From contig CAKKPP010000007.1 in NCBI GenBank assembly GCA_919901745.1, positions 90,753 through 154,752 on the forward strand: DNA of 64,000 bases. The letters run 5' to 3'. This document shows, in pieces, positions 10,788 to 18,756 of this stretch. Position 1 is the stretch's first letter; each line of letters opens with the position of its first letter. The stretch is from Chloroflexota bacterium (GTDB lineage Bacteria > Chloroflexota > Limnocylindria > Limnocylindrales > CSP1-4). The position numbers were made by a program, and so were the translations under genes. The notes beneath the pieces were generated by a model. That model had not been told where the DNA came from and searched no databases. It was given only the letters and a program-made list of their open reading frames with translations.

Positions 10788-10886
10788 TGGCGCGCGCCAA
10801 CGCCTGGTCCCGACTCGACACAGCCATTACTATAAGCGCGCGACTCATCGTTCTTTGCGGATGTCAGAGCGGAGGGGTGCGAGCAG

Positions 10887-13800
10887 ATGCGGCGGATCAC
10901 ACGTCGCGAATTCCTCGTCGCGGCGGGCGGCGGTACGGTCGGGCTGGCGGCCTTCCTCGCGGCATCTGGTCGATCGCCGCTCGCGCTCCTCGAGCCGGTG
11001 GACGTGGCGGATCCCCTCGCGGCCTACCCGGATCGTGGCTGGGAATCTGTGTACCGCGACCAGTACCGCTACGACCGCAGTTTCACGTTCGTGTGCTCCC
11101 CGAACGACACCCACTCGTGCCGGCTCCGTGCGTTCGTCCGGAACGGTGTCGTCATGCGGACCGCGCAGGCCTACGACGTGTCGCGCTACGCGGACCTCGA
11201 CGGCAACACGGCGACGGCCGCCTGGCATCCGCGCGGGTGCGCCAAGGGCTACCAGGTCCATCGCCGCGTCTACGGGCCGTTCCGCCTGAAGTACCCGCTC
11301 ATCCGGAAGGGGTGGCGGGAGTGGGCCGACGACGGCTTCCCGGCACTCACGCACGAACTGCGCTCGAAGTATCGGTTCGACGACCGCGGCGGCGACGAGC
11401 TCGTCCGGGCTTCCTGGGACGAGGCTCACCGATACATGGCGAAGGCCCTGGTCGCAATCGCGCGGACGTACTCCGGCGACGAGGGGCGAGCGCGGCTCGA
11501 GGCCGAGGGCTATCCGGCGGAGATGCTCGACGCGATGGGCGGCGCGGGCACCCGGACGCTCAAGTTCCGCGGCGGGATGGGCCTGCTCGGGGTCATCGGC
11601 AAGTACGGGATGTACCGCTTCGCGAACATGATGGCCCTCCTCGACGCGGATCTTCGAGGTGTCGGTCCGGACGAGGCGAGGGGCGGTCGCCTGTGGTCCA
11701 ACTACACGTGGCACGGCGACCAGGCGCCCGGGATGCCGTTCGTCCACGGCCTCCAGGCCGCCGACGTCGACTTCAACGACCTGCGCTTCTCGAAGCTGAC
11801 GATCCAGATCGGCAAGAACCTCGTCGAGAACAAGATGGCCGACTCGCACTTCTTCATCGAGGCGATGGAGCGGGGCGGCACGATCGTCACGATCACCCCC
11901 GAGTACAGCCCGCCGGCGACCAAGGCCGACTACTGGATCCCGATCCGGCCGGGGACCGACGCCGCGCTGTTCCTCGGGATCACCCGCCTGATGATCGACC
12001 GGGGCCAGTACGACGCGGAGTTCGTCCGGCGGTTCACGGATCTCCCGCTCCTCATCCGCGAGGACACCGGTCGACGCCTGCGGGCCGACGAGGTCTTCGC
12101 CGGCTACCAGCAGGGGTTGCGTGACGACGGGCCGTCCTTCGCCATGCAGGGGCTCACGCGGGAGCAGTACGAGCGCCTCGGGGACTTCGTCGTCTGGGAT
12201 GAGCGGTCGCGGTCGCCCAGGCCGCTGACCAGGGACGACGTGGGAGACCACGTCGCCGATGCGGGACTGTCACCGGCGCTCGACTGGACCGGCCCGATTC
12301 GGCTCGTCGACGGGCGCGAGATCGAGGCGACGACCACCTGGTCGGCCTACCGAGTCAATCTCGAGGACTACGATCTCGACTCAGTTGTGGAGATGACCGG
12401 GTCCCCGCGCGAGTTGATCGTCCGCCTGGCCGACGACATCGCGCGCATCCGTCCGGCGTCTGCCCATATCGGCGAGGGCGTCAACCACTGGTTCCACGCC
12501 ACCCTTGCCAACCGGGCGATCCACCTGCCGTTCATGCTCACCGGCAACATCGGCCAGCCCGGAGCGGGTGTCTACACGTGGGCCGGCAACTACAAGAGCG
12601 CCCTGTTCCAGGGTCACCCCGACAGCGGCCCCGGCTTCAAGGGCTGGATCGCCGAGGATCCGTTCGAGCCCAACCTCGATGAAGCGGCCTCCGGAGCGGA
12701 CGTCAAGGCCCACCTCTATGGGTACGGTGAAGAGCCCGCGTACTGGAACCACGGCGACCGGCCGCTGATCGTGGACACCCCGAAGTTCGGCCGCAAGGTC
12801 TTCACCGGCTCGACCCACATGCCCACGCCGACCAAGGCGCTCTGGTTCACGAACGTGAACCTGCTCAACAACGCCAAGCACCACTACGAGATGATCCGCA
12901 ACGTCAACCCGAAGATCGACCTCATCGCGACGACCGACATCGAGATGACCTCGTCGGTCGAGTACGCCGACATCGCGCTTCCCGCGACGTCCTGGATGGA
13001 GTCGCAGACCCACGAGATCACCGCGTCGTGCTCGAACCCGTTCCTCCAGGTCTGGGGTCGAGCGAAGGACGGGATCGAGCCGCTGTACGAGGCTCACGAC
13101 GACGCGCGGATCCTCGCCGACCAGGCGAAGGCGCTCGGCGACGAACTCGACGACTCGCGGCTCGCCGACTACTGGAAGTTCATCCTCGAAGGCAAGGAGG
13201 ATGTCTACATCCAGCGTCTCCTCGACGCCTCGATCACCACGAAGGGCTACCGTCTCGACGACATCCTCGCCGGAAAGTACGGCGAACCGGGCGCCGCGCT
13301 CATGCTGTTCCGGACGTATCCACGGATCCCCTTCTGGGAGCAGGTCACGGAGAGCCTGCCGTTCTTCACGGACACCGGGCGCCTGAACAGCTACTGCGAC
13401 ATCCCCGAGGCGCTCGAGTACGGCGAGAACTTCATCGTCCACCGCGAGGGTCCCGAAGCGACGCCCTATCTGCCGAACGTGATCGTCAGTTCGAACCCGC
13501 TGATCCGACCCGAGGACTACGGCATCCCGCCCGACGCGATGGACGCCGACGAGCGCACCGTTCGGAACGTGCGACTGCCATGGTCCGCGGTCAAGGCAAC
13601 GAACAACCCGCTCTGGGACGCCGGCTACGACCTGTACTGCCTGACCCCGAAGACGCGCCACCGGGTCCACTCGAGCTGGAGCACGAGCGACTGGAGCCTC
13701 CTCTGGGACTCCAACTTCGCCGACCCGTACCGCGCCGACCCGCGTTCGCCGTGGGTCGGTGAACACCAGCTGCACATCCATCCGGACACGGCGCGGGAGC

Positions 13801-14354
13801 TCGGGATCGACGACGGCGACTACGTCTATGTCGACGCGAACCCTGCCGACCGGCCGTACGTCGGCTGGAAGCCCGATGATCCGTTCTATCGCGTCGCGCG
13901 CTTCATGCTCCGGGCGAAGTTCAACCCCTCGTACCCGCGCGGGATCGTCATGACCAAGCACGGCCCATTCCAGGCGACGGAGCGCTCGGTCAAGGCACAC
14001 GAATCGCGGGCCGACGGACGCGCCCTGTCGGAGGGCACCGGCTACCAGGCGAACCTGCGCTACGGCAGCCAGCAGTCGGTGACCCGCGACTGGTCCATGC
14101 CGATGCACCAGACCGACAACCTGTTCCACAAGGCGAAGGACGCGACCGGCTTCGTCTTCGGCTACGAGAACGACAACCACGCCCTGAACACCGTCCCCAA
14201 GGAGACCCTCGTCAAGGTGACCCGCGCAGAGCCGGGCGGGCTCGGCGGACAGGGTCGCTGGAAGCCGGGCACCACGGGGATGTCGCCCGGCGGCGAGTCC
14301 GATGTGATGCGCCGCTACCTTTCGGGCTCCCTCGGACCGAGGTCGCGGCGATGA
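10887..14354 (+). CDS. Type II DMSO-reductase-family molybdopterin oxidoreductase, catalytic (alpha) subunit, Tat-exported
   Basis: A 1155-residue catalytic subunit of the NarG/DdhA/EbdA/SerA/NxrA class. It begins with a twin-arginine signal (TRREFLVAAGG), so the complex acts outside the cytoplasm. The N-terminal Fe-S region is C70-x3-D74-x3-C78 and C118 (RGCAKG), with Asp where NarG has Cys. The likely Mo-ligand Asp is D278 in YTWHGDQAPG, aligned with the NarG YDWYCD motif. The closest substrate class (nitrate, nitrite, chlorate, selenate, dimethyl sulfide, hydrocarbons) cannot be read from sequence alone. A GGAGG lies upstream of the ATG. Its stop overlaps the next start, opening a seven-gene coupled operon. 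Confidence 0.93.
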   Translation: MRRITRREFLVAAGGGTVGLAAFLAASGRSPLALLEPVDVADPLAAYPDRGWESVYRDQYRYDRSFTFVCSPNDTHSCRLRAFVRNGVVMRTAQAYDVSRYADLDGNTATAAWHPRGCAKGYQVHRRVYGPFRLKYPLIRKGWREWADDGFPALTHELRSKYRFDDRGGDELVRASWDEAHRYMAKALVAIARTYSGDEGRARLEAEGYPAEMLDAMGGAGTRTLKFRGGMGLLGVIGKYGMYRFANMMALLDADLRGVGPDEARGGRLWSNYTWHGDQAPGMPFVHGLQAADVDFNDLRFSKLTIQIGKNLVENKMADSHFFIEAMERGGTIVTITPEYSPPATKADYWIPIRPGTDAALFLGITRLMIDRGQYDAEFVRRFTDLPLLIREDTGRRLRADEVFAGYQQGLRDDGPSFAMQGLTREQYERLGDFVVWDERSRSPRPLTRDDVGDHVADAGLSPALDWTGPIRLVDGREIEATTTWSAYRVNLEDYDLDSVVEMTGSPRELIVRLADDIARIRPASAHIGEGVNHWFHATLANRAIHLPFMLTGNIGQPGAGVYTWAGNYKSALFQGHPDSGPGFKGWIAEDPFEPNLDEAASGADVKAHLYGYGEEPAYWNHGDRPLIVDTPKFGRKVFTGSTHMPTPTKALWFTNVNLLNNAKHHYEMIRNVNPKIDLIATTDIEMTSSVEYADIALPATSWMESQTHEITASCSNPFLQVWGRAKDGIEPLYEAHDDARILADQAKALGDELDDSRLADYWKFILEGKEDVYIQRLLDASITTKGYRLDDILAGKYGEPGAALMLFRTYPRIPFWEQVTESLPFFTDTGRLNSYCDIPEALEYGENFIVHREGPEATPYLPNVIVSSNPLIRPEDYGIPPDAMDADERTVRNVRLPWSAVKATNNPLWDAGYDLYCLTPKTRHRVHSSWSTSDWSLLWDSNFADPYRADPRSPWVGEHQLHIHPDTARELGIDDGDYVYVDANPADRPYVGWKPDDPFYRVARFMLRAKFNPSYPRGIVMTKHGPFQATERSVKAHESRADGRALSEGTGYQANLRYGSQQSVTRDWSMPMHQTDNLFHKAKDATGFVFGYENDNHALNTVPKETLVKVTRAEPGGLGGQGRWKPGTTGMSPGGESDVMRRYLSGSLGPRSRR

Positions 14355-14683
14355 CCGGCCGCCAGCTCCCGATGCTCGATCCGACCGGATCGGCAACCGC
14401 GCCCGCGAAGGTCGCCGAGGCCGACGACCCGCTCGAACTGGTGGCCGTGTCGGTCCCCGTGGACGAGCCGACCTTCGACGAGATGGCCGGGTCCTTCATC
14501 GAGGAGTTCGTCCGCGACTGCTGGACCGACCGGCGGCTGCTCGCGTACTTCCGCTCGCCGTACTACGCCGGCCTCCACGTCATCTGGCAGCGGCGCGGCG
14601 AGCGCTGGGTGCGCGACCTCATCGCCGAGACCCGGGTCCGGTGGCGGCGCCCCGACCCCGACGACCGGGAGGCTCGAGCCTGA
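14351..14683 (+). CDS. Uncharacterised small protein between alpha and beta subunit genes
   Basis: A 110-residue protein whose ATG overlaps the alpha stop (ATGA) and whose TGA overlaps the beta start (TGATG), so it is coupled on both sides and almost certainly translated. It has no signal peptide or membrane segment; the N-terminal third is acidic and probably flexible, the rest helical and Arg/Trp-rich (ECDCW-free core FIEEFVRDCW, then SPYYAGLHVIWQRR). I do not recognise it. Position suggests an assembly factor or a small subunit specific to this enzyme type; standard nar, ddh, ebd or ser operons have nothing I know of here. Confidence 0.8.
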   Translation: MTGRQLPMLDPTGSATAPAKVAEADDPLELVAVSVPVDEPTFDEMAGSFIEEFVRDCWTDRRLLAYFRSPYYAGLHVIWQRRGERWVRDLIAETRVRWRRPDPDDREARA

Positions 14684-15960
14684 TGCCAGACGTCCGCAAC
14701 TGGCAGCTCGGCCGCTCGATGACGTACCCGTACCCGGAGCACCATCCGGACTGGCAGTTCGCGTTCGTGTTCAACATCAACCGCTGCATCGCCTGCCAGA
14801 CCTGCTCGATGGCCTGCAAGAGCACCTGGACCTTCTCGAAGGGCCAGGAGGCGATGTGGTGGAACAACGTCGAGACCAAGCCGTACGGCGGCTACCCCCA
14901 CCACTGGGACGTCCAGCTGCTCGAGTTGCTCGACGGGGCTCACGAGGCTGCGGGAATCGACCCGACGTGGGGCGCCGCTGCGGCCGGGGCCGAGGCCCCG
15001 TACGGCTCCTACGACGGGATGACGATCTTCGAGGCGGCGGCCCGGGAGCAGCCCCAGACGCAGCAGGCGCTCGGCTACCTGCCGGCCGACGAGGAGTGGC
15101 GAGCGCCGAACATCTTCGAGGACGTCGGGCCCGCCGGTCGGCCGGCGCCCGGCAGCCTCGGGCTCGAGGCTGCGGGAGCGGAGCTGCCGGAGCACAAGGC
15201 GTACTTCTTCTACCTCCAGCGCCTGTGCAACCACTGCACGTATCCGGCCTGTCTCGCGGCCTGTCCCCGCAAGGCGATCTACAAGCGGCCCGAGGATGGC
15301 GTCGTCCTCATCGACCAGTCACGATGCCGGGGATACCGCAAGTGCGTCGAGGCGTGCCCCTACAAGAAGTCGATGTACCGGCCGTCCACGCGGGTCAGCG
15401 AGAAGTGCGTCGCCTGCTACCCGCGCCTCGAGGGCGCCGATCCACTGAGCGACGGCGTGCCGATGGAGACCCGCTGCATGGCCGCCTGCCCGGGCCGGAT
15501 CCGCCTCCAGGGCCTGGTCCCGATCGATCCTGACGGCACCTGGGCGGACGACCGGCAGAACCCGATCAACTTCCTCGTCCGCCATGAGAAGGTGGCGCTG
15601 CCGCTCTATCCGCAGTTCGGGACGGAGCCGAACGGCTTCTACATCCCGCCACGTTGGGCACCGAGGCCGTACCTGCGTCAGATGTTCGGCCCGGGCGTCG
15701 ACGAGGCCATCGCGCGCTATCGCGCACCGTCGCGCGAACTCCTCGCCGTCCTCCAGCTGTTCCGCGCCAGCGAGACCGTGATCTTCCGGTACGAGATCGA
15801 GGAGGGTCCGAAGGTCTTCGAGAACGAGATCGACGGGAAGCCATGGGCGATGTACGACGACACCGTCATCGGCTTCGACAAGATCGGACGCGAGGTGGTC
15901 CGCCTGAGCGTCGAGGAACCGGTCCATCAGCGGTCGGCGCCGCATCCCAACTCGATCTGA
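14683..15960 (+). CDS. Type II molybdoenzyme iron-sulfur (beta) subunit, NarH/DdhB/EbdB-like
   Basis: A 425-residue ferredoxin-like subunit; the start is the ATG overlapping the preceding stop, not the track's 14641. Four Cys-rich sites are visible in order: CIACQTCSMACKSTW, CNHCTYPACLAACPRKAIYKR, CRGYRKCVEACPYKK and CVACYPRLEG with CMAACPGRIR. This is the NarH-type four-cluster electron wire between the Mo site and the haem subunit. It has no own signal and would be co-exported with the Tat-bearing alpha subunit. The region from residue ~75 to 175 is a long insertion typical of this subunit class. Confidence 0.94.
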   Translation: MPDVRNWQLGRSMTYPYPEHHPDWQFAFVFNINRCIACQTCSMACKSTWTFSKGQEAMWWNNVETKPYGGYPHHWDVQLLELLDGAHEAAGIDPTWGAAAAGAEAPYGSYDGMTIFEAAAREQPQTQQALGYLPADEEWRAPNIFEDVGPAGRPAPGSLGLEAAGAELPEHKAYFFYLQRLCNHCTYPACLAACPRKAIYKRPEDGVVLIDQSRCRGYRKCVEACPYKKSMYRPSTRVSEKCVACYPRLEGADPLSDGVPMETRCMAACPGRIRLQGLVPIDPDGTWADDRQNPINFLVRHEKVALPLYPQFGTEPNGFYIPPRWAPRPYLRQMFGPGVDEAIARYRAPSRELLAVLQLFRASETVIFRYEIEEGPKVFENEIDGKPWAMYDDTVIGFDKIGREVVRLSVEEPVHQRSAPHPNSI

Positions 15961-15962
15961 CG

Positions 15963-16739
15963 ATGGAACGAACGCCGACGCCGACACGGACCCCCGATGC
16001 GGAGACGCTGGAACGCGCGCTTGCGCGATCCGATGTCTACCGTGAACTCGCCGCGCTCTTCCGCGATCCCGACGATCCGCAGATCGATGCCCGGCCGGAG
16101 CTGCGGATCCTCCGATCGGCTGCACGTCGCCTCGGCTCCTCGGTCGCCGACGACACGTGGTCGGAGCTGCGACGCATCGCCCATCGCGAGGAGCGCTCGG
16201 CCGAGCACCGCGCGATCTTCGGGCACGTGGTCGCTCACGGCTGCCCGCCGTATGAGACGGAGTTCGGTCGTCGGCACGTGTTCGGGCAGAGCCAGGAGCT
16301 CGGCGACATCCAGGGCTTCTACGAGGCCTTCGGGGTGCGGCCGCGCGCCGGCGGCGAGCGACCCGACCACCTTGCGTGCGAACTGGAGTTCCTTGCGCTC
16401 CTCGCGCTGAAGGAGGCGGTGGCGGTCGCGGGCAACGACGATGATCGCCGGCAGCTGTGTCGCCGGGCCGCCCGCGACTTCCTCCAGGACCACCCCGCCC
16501 GCTGGGTCCGTGCGTTCGCCGCCCAGATCGCCATGAGGGCGCCCGGCAGCGGCTACGCGGCGGCCGCCGCGGTCGCGGCGACGATCCTCGGCGAGCATGC
16601 GCTCGCGGTCGGAGCGCTCCCCGTGGTGCTGGACCCGGACGACCTGGTCCCGATCCTGGAGGAGCCGGACGGGTTCACGTTCGAGTGTGGCGTGGACGTC
16701 GAGGCGGGCGATCTCGCCCCGCCCGGGAGCGGATCGTGA
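15963..16739 (+). CDS. TorD/DmsD-type molybdoenzyme assembly chaperone
   Basis: A 258-residue, mostly helical cytoplasmic protein starting 2 bp after the beta stop. The motif GCPPYETEFG followed by GDIQGFYEAFGV and later CELEFLALLALKE is typical of the DdhD/SerD/NarJ-like chaperones that hold the alpha apoprotein, protect its Tat signal and help cofactor insertion. Its place after the beta gene matches the ABDC order of ddh, ser and clr operons. The longer ORF-track start is a run-through of the beta gene. Confidence 0.86.
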   Translation: MERTPTPTRTPDAETLERALARSDVYRELAALFRDPDDPQIDARPELRILRSAARRLGSSVADDTWSELRRIAHREERSAEHRAIFGHVVAHGCPPYETEFGRRHVFGQSQELGDIQGFYEAFGVRPRAGGERPDHLACELEFLALLALKEAVAVAGNDDDRRQLCRRAARDFLQDHPARWVRAFAAQIAMRAPGSGYAAAAAVAATILGEHALAVGALPVVLDPDDLVPILEEPDGFTFECGVDVEAGDLAPPGSGS

Positions 16740-17725
16740 TGCCGCGTGCCCCGGGCCGGGCGGTGGTCCATGTCGACCCGGCATTCGCGGAGGCCGTGGT
16801 CTGGCGCGTGCTGAGCGGCGCCGGTGGGCGCGGCGCCGGTGGGCGCGGCGCCGGTGGGCGCGGCGCCGGCCCGGCCCAACCCCGGCGCGATGCATTCACC
16901 GAGCACCGGCGACGCACCGATGCCATCTACGAACTCGACGGCGAGACGGCCCGAGAGACGGCGTTCTCCCGCCTCGCGCAGGGCGAGTTCGAGCGGCTCG
17001 GGCTGTCCGAACCGCTCCTCCTGGCGATCGCCGAGCGGCCCCCCGTCGCCGAGCGCGTCCGCATCGTTCTGGTTGGGCAGGCGCGCGGGCTCCACGATGA
17101 AGGCGTCACCTGGGAACCGGGCGGCAGGCATCTCGGCATCCGGATCGATGGCTCCCGTTTTGCCGACACCGACGGCCTGCTCGCGTGGGCCCGGCATGCT
17201 CTCGGGCACGCCGAGGACACGATCGATCCGGCGTTCGGGTACGTCCCCGGCTGGGAGGAGACGCCTGCCGGCCGCATCGCCGCAGGGACCCAGGCGCGGC
17301 TCCACCGGCTGTGGGACGTCATCGTCGATGCCCGCCTCGCGGCGGCGGGCCTGTTGGTCGACGTGTCCGTCATCGGCCACCATCGCGAAGGCCTCGCCGC
17401 GGACCTGTCCGGCGTCGCGCCGGAAACGGTCGATGCGGTCTTTGGAGCCCTCTGGGACGGACCGCTCCCGACCTTCGCCCAGCTGCTGGCCTGGGCCGCT
17501 CGACCCATCGAGCTCGTCGCCGCCACGTTCCCCGGCGATCCCGGCCTGCCGCGTCCGGATCGCTGCCCCCTGTGCCGCTTCCCGAGCGACGACGTCGGCG
17601 TGCCGGCGCACCCCATCGCTGTGCTCGTTTCGGCCGACTACCCCGACTGGTTGCCGGAACTCGGACTGTGTGGCCGATGCTCGGACCGCTACCGGTTCGC
17701 AGGGCACCTGGGAGGTGCCGCATGA
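16739..17725 (+). CDS. Uncharacterised operon protein with C-terminal zinc-ribbon-like CxxC pairs
   Basis: A 328-residue soluble protein coupled on both sides (TGATG with the chaperone stop; ATGA with the next start). Two CxxC pairs near the C-terminus, C276/C279 (CPLCRF) and C311/C314 (CGRCSDRY), suggest a zinc ribbon or metal knuckle. Residues ~28-43 are a GRGAG low-complexity run encoded by a 15-bp triplicate. The middle contains VTWEPGGRHLGIRIDGSRF and a histidine-rich YVPGW-ALGHAED zone, but I recognise no family. It is likely an accessory or maturation factor for the molybdoenzyme; no function is assigned. Confidence 0.75.
   Translation: MPRAPGRAVVHVDPAFAEAVVWRVLSGAGGRGAGGRGAGGRGAGPAQPRRDAFTEHRRRTDAIYELDGETARETAFSRLAQGEFERLGLSEPLLLAIAERPPVAERVRIVLVGQARGLHDEGVTWEPGGRHLGIRIDGSRFADTDGLLAWARHALGHAEDTIDPAFGYVPGWEETPAGRIAAGTQARLHRLWDVIVDARLAAAGLLVDVSVIGHHREGLAADLSGVAPETVDAVFGALWDGPLPTFAQLLAWAARPIELVAATFPGDPGLPRPDRCPLCRFPSDDVGVPAHPIAVLVSADYPDWLPELGLCGRCSDRYRFAGHLGGAA
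16823..16867 (+). repeat. Triplicated 15-bp in-frame microrepeat
   Basis: Three exact tandem copies of GGTGGGCGCGGCGCC encode GRGAG x3 inside the zinc-ribbon protein. The unit length is a multiple of three, so copy-number slippage would keep the frame. Confidence 0.9.
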
Positions 17726-18756
17726 GCCGTCGCTCGATGTCGCCGGCACATGGCCTCGGAATCGGTGCCTTCGCGCTGGCGCTTGTCCTGTCGATCCTCG
17801 GGGTGCCGGTCACGAGCGCCCAGGGGACCACCGTCTTCGCAGACCGCGTCGAGGGACCTCTCCCTGTCGACGCACCGTTCGATGCCGCCTGGGACCGCGC
17901 ACGGGCGGCCGAGATCGTCCTCAGCGGCCAGCCGGTCACGCCGCCGAAGCTCATGGAACCGACGGTTGCGTCCATCCGCGTCCGTTCGCTGGTCGACGAC
18001 ACGCGCATCGCCATCCTCCTCGAGTGGGACGACGCGACCAGGGACGAATCGGTCCTCGCGGTCGAGTCCTTCAGCGATGCCGCGGCGATCCAGTTCGCCC
18101 TTGGGAGCGGGACCTCGATCTGCATGGGCCAGCAGGCCGGCGGGCTGAACCTCTGGCACTGGAAGGCCGACTGGGCCGCGGATCTCGCCGGAAGGCGCGA
18201 TGTCGGCGACGTCCACCCGGGGATGCCCGATGACGTCGCGTTCCCCTCGGCCGGCACGGACGACGCGTTCGCGATCGACGGATCCCGAGCCGGGCGCGCC
18301 GCAGGTAACCTGCGCTCCGCGGCAACACTGGTCAGCTCGGTGGAGGATCTCAACGCGGTCGGCTTCGGGTCGCTGACGTCGCAGTCGGTCGGCGGCCAGA
18401 ACGTCCACGGCGCCTCCGAGTTCCGCGACGGCCGCTGGCGTGTCGTGATGTCCCGGGAACTTGCTCCCGCTGATCCGAACGATGCCGCGCTTCGCCCGGG
18501 GTCCGCGGCCGCCACGGTTGCGTTCGCCGTCTGGGACGGCAGCCGCGGCGATCGCGACGGCCAGAAATCCGTGTCCACGTGGCTGGCGCTCACGTTCGAA
18601 CCGGCGCCGGTCAGTCTGCTCGACATCTGGCCGTTCCTCGTCATGCTCGCGCTGGCACTGGGGATGTCCGGGGTGATGGTCTGGTACGGGCTGCGCCAGC
18701 CGGACGCCGGGCTGGGTTGGCCGAACGGCAGGCCCGACGGGGGAGGCGGTCCCTAG
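17722..18756 (+). CDS. Haem-b (gamma) subunit of type II molybdoenzyme, EbdC/DdhC-like, membrane-anchored
   Basis: A 344-residue exported protein with a signal peptide (hydrophobic residues ~14-33, then TSAQG) and the ethylbenzene-dehydrogenase-type haem-binding domain. Its core shows IRVRSLVDDTRIAILLEWDDAT and CMGQQAGGLNLWHWKADW; M135 is in the position of the Met haem ligand of this family. Unlike soluble EbdC or DdhC it has a C-terminal membrane helix (LLDIWPFLVMLALALGMSGVMVWYGL), which would dock the complex on the outer face of the membrane. ATGA overlap with the gene before it; the next gene starts directly after its stop. Confidence 0.88.
   Translation: MSRRSMSPAHGLGIGAFALALVLSILGVPVTSAQGTTVFADRVEGPLPVDAPFDAAWDRARAAEIVLSGQPVTPPKLMEPTVASIRVRSLVDDTRIAILLEWDDATRDESVLAVESFSDAAAIQFALGSGTSICMGQQAGGLNLWHWKADWAADLAGRRDVGDVHPGMPDDVAFPSAGTDDAFAIDGSRAGRAAGNLRSAATLVSSVEDLNAVGFGSLTSQSVGGQNVHGASEFRDGRWRVVMSRELAPADPNDAALRPGSAAATVAFAVWDGSRGDRDGQKSVSTWLALTFEPAPVSLLDIWPFLVMLALALGMSGVMVWYGLRQPDAGLGWPNGRPDGGGGP

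Noticed and set aside
12381-14396. 671-aa minus-strand ORF opposite the alpha subunit
   Set aside because: Antisense shadow in GC-rich DNA; the plus strand carries the molybdoenzyme.
16823-16867. Short tandem repeats as a possible CRISPR
   Set aside because: Direct tandem 15-bp copies without spacers, inside a coding frame. No CRISPR array was seen anywhere in the window.
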